Source: Bacillus_BA songklensis (lineage in GTDB: Bacteria > Bacillota > Bacilli > Bacillales > Bacillaceae_H). From it: DNA of 64,000 bases. Made by a program: the position numbers and the translations under genes. How positions within the stretch are numbered: the stretch's first letter is position 1; every line of letters starts with the position of its first letter. Shown piece by piece: positions 59,854 to 64,000 of the stretch. Below the pieces are notes generated by a model. It was not told where the DNA came from. It saw nothing but the letters and a program-made list of their open reading frames with translations, and did no database searches. Location: positions 248,001 through 312,000 of the forward strand of contig NZ_JBHRZT010000073.1 of NCBI RefSeq assembly GCF_042649685.1, read 5' to 3'.

Positions 59854-60736
59854 AACAGTGGGCCGCCACCTCCGTGAAGGTGTCAAAAGTTTAGGGCGTA
59901 ACGGTTGGATGACCTTTGCTTCCGTAAGTGCGGTCACGATTACGTTATTGCTTGTCGGTGTGTTTTTGATTTTGATGTTAAACTTAAATAATTTTGCATC
60001 GTCAGTTGAGGATGATGTCGAAATTCGCGTCCATATTGATTTAGCCGCCAAACAGGCAGATAAAGACGCGTTGCGTGCCAAACTTGAGGCTTTGCCGAAG
60101 GTTTCGACAGTACAGTACTCTTCAAAGGATGAAGAGCTGAAGAGCCTGATCAAGAGCCTTGGGGAAGAAGGGCAAGCGTTCAAATTATTTGAACAGCAAA
60201 ACCCATTGAATGACGTATTTGTCGTCAAAACAAAAAATCCGCAAGATACGATTGCTGTCGCAAAGCAAATCGAGAAATTCCCGTATGCGGCGAAAGTAAA
60301 ATACGGCGAGAAACAAGTACAGAAATTGTTTAAAATCGTCAATGTTTCACGCAACATCGGGCTGGCTTTAATTATCGGTCTTGTGTTTACAGCCATGTTC
60401 TTAATCTCCAACACGATTAAAATCACGATTGTGGCACGTCGTACGGAAATTGAGATTATGAGATTAGTAGGGGCAACAAACTCCTTTATCCGCTGGCCGT
60501 TCTTTTTAGAGGGCTTGTTCTTGGGGATATTGGGATCTATCATTCCAATTGCCGTTATTATCGGTTCCTATAGTTATTTGTTTGATAATGTGGAAACCAA
60601 ACTGGATGGCTCGTTCTTCGAGTTAATGCCAACGTTCCCGTTGACGATTCAAGTATCGATTTTATTAGTCATTATCGGTGCGTGTATCGGTATGTGGGGA
60701 AGCATGATCTCAATGCGCAAGTTTTTACAAAAATAA
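59843..60736 (+). CDS. ftsX: Cell-division membrane protein FtsX
   Basis: The start at ATG 59843 (AGGTGA nine bases upstream) lies inside ftsE. The 297-residue protein has four membrane segments. A large extracellular loop (about 50-165, DDVEIRVHIDLAAKQADKDA, NPLNDVFVVKTKNPQDTIAV) lies between the first two. The conserved cytoplasmic VARRTEIEIMRLVGATNSFI lies near 205. The loop contacts coiled-coil hydrolases of the CwlO/PcsB/EnvC kind; the next gene encodes such a protein. Confidence 0.96.
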   Translation: MKARTVGRHLREGVKSLGRNGWMTFASVSAVTITLLLVGVFLILMLNLNNFASSVEDDVEIRVHIDLAAKQADKDALRAKLEALPKVSTVQYSSKDEELKSLIKSLGEEGQAFKLFEQQNPLNDVFVVKTKNPQDTIAVAKQIEKFPYAAKVKYGEKQVQKLFKIVNVSRNIGLALIIGLVFTAMFLISNTIKITIVARRTEIEIMRLVGATNSFIRWPFFLEGLFLGILGSIIPIAVIIGSYSYLFDNVETKLDGSFFELMPTFPLTIQVSILLVIIGACIGMWGSMISMRKFLQK

Positions 60737-60846
60737 GTGGATGAAAAACGTTCCGCGTCCGGCTGCAAGGCGGGTGCGGATATACATAATGAATCGGCAT
60801 CAATTGGTACGAGAAACAGCGGAAAAGGTTAGGGGGACAGGAAAGA

Positions 60847-62139
60847 ATGAAAGGTAAGGTCTTATCGGTTTCAACGGCCGTTTTAATTGGCTTGAGCAGT
60901 TTATGGCCAATGTCTGCTCATGTTTCGGCTAGTTCGACACTTCAAGAGAGAATGAATCAAGTCCAAAATAAGCGTTCAACCATTTCTAATAATATTAGTG
61001 CAAATCAGGAAGAGATTAAAAGATTGCAAGCCCAAAAGCAAAAGGTAGAGAAAGAAATTGAGCAGCTTGATGCAACGGTAGCCGAAACGAACGAGAAAAT
61101 TCGTACAAAACAGGGCGAAATCAACAAAACGAATGAGGCAATCAATCAGTTAAGACAAGAAATCGCCATTGTCACAGAGCGCATCAAAAAACGCAATGAA
61201 CTGTTAAAATTACGTGCCCGTTCTCTTCAGGAAAGCGGCGGAACGGTTGACTACTTAGAAGTTATTCTTGGTTCTCAAAGCTTCGGGGATTTCGTCAGCC
61301 GCGTGAATGCCGTGAGTACGATTGTCGAGGCAGATAAAGAGATTTTAAGAGAGCATGAAGAAGATAAACGTTTAAAGCAAGAAAAAGAAACAGAACTGCA
61401 AAATCAATTAGCATCGTTGCAACAAAAGTTAAACGAGCTTGAGACATTGAAAAAAGAGCTTGAACAGCAAGTCCAGAAAAAAAATCAGCTCCTGGCACAG
61501 CTTGACCAGGAAAAAGAACATAAAGAACATGAGATTCATGTATTGGAAGATCAAGATAAGCTAGCGGCGAACCAAGAAGCGGCCATTCGAGAATTGATGG
61601 CAGAAGAGGCAGCGCGTAAAGCGGATGAAGCAAGAAAACGTGCTGAGGCCGAGGCGGCTGCTAAGCGTTCTTCTAATTCAGTGCCTTCCGTATCTAAACC
61701 GTCTCCTGCGCCATCAGCAAGCTCCATGCCGGCTGTATCAGGCGGCATGTTTATGAAACCGGCAAATGGGCCGATTACATCAGGGTTCGGCGGACGCTGG
61801 GGTAAACATCATGATGGTATTGATATCGGAAAACGCGGTAGCGATGTACCGATTGTGGCAGCTGCAGGCGGAAAAGTATCTCGTTCTTATTATTCATCCA
61901 GCTATGGTAACGTTGTGTTTATCACGCATCTGATTAACGGCCAAGTATGGACAACCGTGTATGCACATATGGAAAACCGGGCTGTATCGGAGGGCCAAAC
62001 GGTATCAAAAGGCCAATTCTTAGGATATATGGGGAATACAGGACATTCATTCGGTGCCCACTTGCACTTTGAAATCCATAAAGGGCCTTGGAATGCAAGC
62101 AAGTCTAACGCCGTTGACCCGGCAGCGTATATCAATTGA
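60847..62139 (+). CDS. Coiled-coil M23 peptidoglycan hydrolase, likely FtsEX partner
   Basis: The 430-residue protein has a signal peptide (LSVSTAVLIGLSSLWPMSAH), then about 220 residues of coiled coil (STISNNISANQEEIKRLQAQ and on, interrupted by SGGTVDYLEVILGSQSFGDF near 135). A Ser/Pro linker (SVPSVSKPSPAPSASS) and a LytM/M23 domain follow. Zinc residues are visible in GKHHDGIDIG and GAHLHFEIH. The architecture is EnvC/PcsB-like. B. subtilis uses CwlO (NlpC/P60) with FtsEX; here an M23 enzyme sits directly after ftsX, in the same direction. GGGACAGGAAAG is the ribosome site. Confidence 0.9.
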   Translation: MKGKVLSVSTAVLIGLSSLWPMSAHVSASSTLQERMNQVQNKRSTISNNISANQEEIKRLQAQKQKVEKEIEQLDATVAETNEKIRTKQGEINKTNEAINQLRQEIAIVTERIKKRNELLKLRARSLQESGGTVDYLEVILGSQSFGDFVSRVNAVSTIVEADKEILREHEEDKRLKQEKETELQNQLASLQQKLNELETLKKELEQQVQKKNQLLAQLDQEKEHKEHEIHVLEDQDKLAANQEAAIRELMAEEAARKADEARKRAEAEAAAKRSSNSVPSVSKPSPAPSASSMPAVSGGMFMKPANGPITSGFGGRWGKHHDGIDIGKRGSDVPIVAAAGGKVSRSYYSSSYGNVVFITHLINGQVWTTVYAHMENRAVSEGQTVSKGQFLGYMGNTGHSFGAHLHFEIHKGPWNASKSNAVDPAAYIN

Positions 62140-62193
62140 ATGACCCTTAATTATTATTTCGCATAAAACGTACAAGTTATCATATAGTTGTAC

Positions 62194-62227
62194 AAAGGCA
62201 TCACACCTTTTGTGTGATGCCTTTTCG
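62194..62227 (+). terminator. Intrinsic terminator
   Basis: AAAGGCATCACAC pairs with GTGTGATGCCTTTT around CTTTT. Confidence 0.88.
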
Positions 62228-62306
62228 TACAATGAAAAATTTTACATAGTTCAACTTTTTTTGTTTATAATAGGAAGGGATAATGCGGGCTAGGGAGGTA
62301 GAGCGA

Positions 62307-63758
62307 TTGAATCGGAAACTAGTAGCCATATTAATGTTTGTATCGCTAATGATAGGTGCTGGCGGGACCTATTTCGGTTTGCAGCAGTTTGGGCAAAATC
62401 TTGCGGTGGGTAATCAAGTCGCACTGCCGGTTAAAGGAGAAGTCAAGGATGCATCTGAAGATCAGCATTTTGAAAAGATCAGACAGGCCTATGACCTGAT
62501 TTCGACCCAGTATTATAAAGATGTCGATAAGGATAAGGTGTTGGATGGAGCCATTCAAGGAATGGTCGAAACACTAAAAGATCCATATTCCGTGTATATG
62601 GATAAAGAAACGTCCGAACAGTTTACCCAATCACTGGATTCGTCGTTTGAAGGAATCGGAGCGGAAGTGAGCATGGTGGAGGGAAAAGTGACCATCGTGG
62701 CCCCCTTTAAAGACTCTCCGGCCGAAAAAGCGGGCTTAAAACCAAATGATCAAATTGTTCGCATCGACGGCAAAAGTCTTGAAGGATTGGACTTATATCA
62801 AGCCGTATTAAAAATTCGCGGCAAGAAAGGCTCTACCGTGAAGCTGGAAGTGCAGCGTCCAGGCGTGAAAGAGATATTAAAGCTCAATGTGAAGCGAGAT
62901 GAAATTCCGCTTGAAACCGTTTATTCATCTGTGAAAAAAGCGAACGGCAAGCAAATCGGTTACATGGAAATCACGTCATTCTCAGAGTCGACAGCAAAAG
63001 AGTTTAAAGAGCAGCTGCAAAAGCTTGAGAAAAAAGGAATCGATGGCCTTATCCTTGATGTTCGCGGGAATCCGGGCGGATATTTGCAAAGTGTAGAAGA
63101 TATCTTGAAGGAACTCGTTACGTCCGAAAAGCCATATGTTCAAATCGAACAGCGTAATGGCGAGAGACAACGAATTTTCTCTCCTTTAAAAGAAAAGAAA
63201 GACTATCCGGTTGTTGCATTGATTGACCGCGGCAGTGCCTCTGCATCTGAAATTTTAGCCGGTGCCTTAAAGGAAGCGGGCGGTTATGATCTTGTTGGTG
63301 AAAAGTCGTTCGGTAAAGGAACCGTTCAGCAGGCCGTTCCAATGGAAGACGGCAGTAACATTAAATTAACGTTCTATAAATGGCTGACGCCTGACGGCAA
63401 TTGGATCCATGAAAAAGGCATCAAGCCAACGGTTGAAGTGAAGCAGCCGGATTATTATTATGCCAACCCTATTCAAGTGGAAAAAACACTCGCGTATGAT
63501 ATGAATAACAACCAAATCAAAAACGCGCAAGAAATGTTAAAAGGGCTGGGATTTGAACCGGGCCGTACGGACGGTTACTTTAATAAGCAGACGGAAACGG
63601 CTGTCAAAGCATTCCAGCAGGCCAACAAGCTGGATGTAACCGGAAAAATCGATGAGAAGACGGCTTCTGTCATCCAAACGAAATTAGTGGAGCAAATCAA
63701 ATCAGAAAAGAACGATCGCCAGTTGCAAACAGCGATTAAATTAATCAGCCAGAAATAA
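62307..63758 (+). CDS. ctpB: S41-family processing protease CtpB
   Basis: The start is TTG 62307, with AGGGAGGT seven bases upstream; ATG 62283 has none. The 483-residue protein has an N-terminal membrane anchor (KLVAILMFVSLMIGAGGTYF), then a PDZ domain (about 90-180, APFKDSPAEKAGLKPNDQIV). A tail-specific protease domain has the catalytic Ser in DRGSASASEILAGALKEAG (near 318) and Lys in KSFGKGTVQ. A C-terminal peptidoglycan-binding domain (MLKGLGFEPGRTDGYFNKQT) ends it. In B. subtilis CtpB cuts SpoIVFA/SpoIVFB-related targets during sporulation. The order ftsE-ftsX-(M23)-ctpB agrees with yvjB. Confidence 0.93.
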   Translation: MNRKLVAILMFVSLMIGAGGTYFGLQQFGQNLAVGNQVALPVKGEVKDASEDQHFEKIRQAYDLISTQYYKDVDKDKVLDGAIQGMVETLKDPYSVYMDKETSEQFTQSLDSSFEGIGAEVSMVEGKVTIVAPFKDSPAEKAGLKPNDQIVRIDGKSLEGLDLYQAVLKIRGKKGSTVKLEVQRPGVKEILKLNVKRDEIPLETVYSSVKKANGKQIGYMEITSFSESTAKEFKEQLQKLEKKGIDGLILDVRGNPGGYLQSVEDILKELVTSEKPYVQIEQRNGERQRIFSPLKEKKDYPVVALIDRGSASASEILAGALKEAGGYDLVGEKSFGKGTVQQAVPMEDGSNIKLTFYKWLTPDGNWIHEKGIKPTVEVKQPDYYYANPIQVEKTLAYDMNNNQIKNAQEMLKGLGFEPGRTDGYFNKQTETAVKAFQQANKLDVTGKIDEKTASVIQTKLVEQIKSEKNDRQLQTAIKLISQK

Positions 63759-63765
63759 GTCTCGG

Positions 63766-63816
63766 GAAAGTGTCCGGAAAGTGTGATATCACACTTTCAA
63801 GACACTTTCTTTTTGT
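63766..63816 (+). terminator. Intrinsic terminator of ctpB, two-step stem
   Basis: GAAAGTGTC (63766-63774) pairs with GACACTTTC (63801-63809). An inner GAAAGTGTGAT/ATCACACTTTC stem completes it, followed by TTTTTG. Confidence 0.9.
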
Positions 63817-63884
63817 AACGACCCACTTGTTAAACGATCAATCGGCAACTTTACATTCAGTCAGAAAACTTATAACAAATTTTT

Positions 63885-64000
63885 TATATCAATTCACGTT
63901 AATGTTTTAATATTTTCTATCGATTCTTCCCCTGTTCGCGCTTTTCTGTTTCTGCATCCGGAATATACTAAAAGGTTCCCGTATAAGCCGTTGTCAAGAG
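63885..64000 (-). repeat. Dispersed twin-hairpin element, copy E10, cut by window end
   Basis: Left end TATATCAATTCACG, then CTAAAAGGTTCCCGTATAAG and the start of hairpin 2 (AAGCCGTTGTCAA). The rest lies outside the window. Confidence 0.75.

Noticed and set aside
1..64000. tRNA or rRNA genes, complete insertion sequences, prophage
   Set aside because: None seen: no tRNA CCA-ended cloverleaf, no rRNA motif, no transposase or phage structural gene among the translations.

Overview
The window is a chromosomal segment of a Firmicute of the Bacillaceae. The order tagO, LCP protein, yvyE, degS-degU, degV, comFA-comFC, yvyF-flgM-flgN-flgK-flgL, fliW-csrA, hag, flaG-fliD-fliS-fliT, hpf, secA, prfB, cccB, ftsE-ftsX, ctpB follows the long conserved Bacillus subtilis block. 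Purine-rich ribosome binding sites, TTG/GTG starts and SigD, SigB and Sig54-type promoters fit. There are no rRNA or tRNA genes, no complete insertion sequence, no prophage and no CRISPR array. One run of 141 N (19129-19269) marks an assembly gap after degU.

Layout. 1-15.8 kb is a cell-envelope region: three proteins with S-layer homology (SLH) domains, the pyruvyl transferase csaB that modifies the polymer to which SLH domains bind, glycosyltransferases, the lipid II flippase murJ, a SpoIID-like protein, tagO and an LCP ligase. 16-23.5 kb holds yvyE, degS/degU, a FliK-like/FlhB-like/YaaR group behind a SigD-like promoter, and degV. 23.5-28.9 kb holds an amino acid permease embedded in dispersed repeats, then comFA/comFC. 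28.4-33.9 kb is the late flagellar operon ending in fliW-csrA. 34-39.8 kb is an accessory insertion between csrA and hag: a Sig54-dependent activator, an acyl-CoA ligase behind a clear -24/-12 promoter with three palindromic upstream sites, a truncated crotonase and a GntP-type permease. 39.9-48.8 kb is the flagellin and filament-cap region. 49-63.8 kb is housekeeping: hpf, an ECF sigma/anti-sigma pair, a degenerate HD-GYP protein, secA, prfB with programmed frameshift, cccB, ftsEX, an M23 hydrolase and ctpB.

Two things stand out. First, the flagellin gene (39970-42690) is split by three group I introns, located here by exon reconstruction (final codons, exon-final U, intron-final G, P1 and P7 pairings). 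Introns 2 and 3 are relatives whose guide sequences differ exactly as their target exons differ. Intron 3 begins with 15 codons that re-encode the flagellin C-terminus and stop, so a transcript that keeps intron 3 still makes full-length flagellin. A freestanding LAGLIDADG endonuclease gene lies about 1.3 kb downstream, facing the introns. Second, a dispersed ~200-bp element occurs at ten places. It has TATATAAATCCA-type inverted ends and two internal hairpins whose stems change in sequence between copies but keep pairing. Some copies have lost one or both hairpins.

How the genes fit together: the SLH proteins depend on CsaB; the FliW-CsrA pair just upstream would set flagellin translation in response to secretion; SigD promoters precede yvyF, flgM, hag, flaG and probably the FliK-like operon; flagellin output here also depends on RNA splicing. 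All functional statements rest on reading the translations and DNA by eye; no database search or folding program was run.
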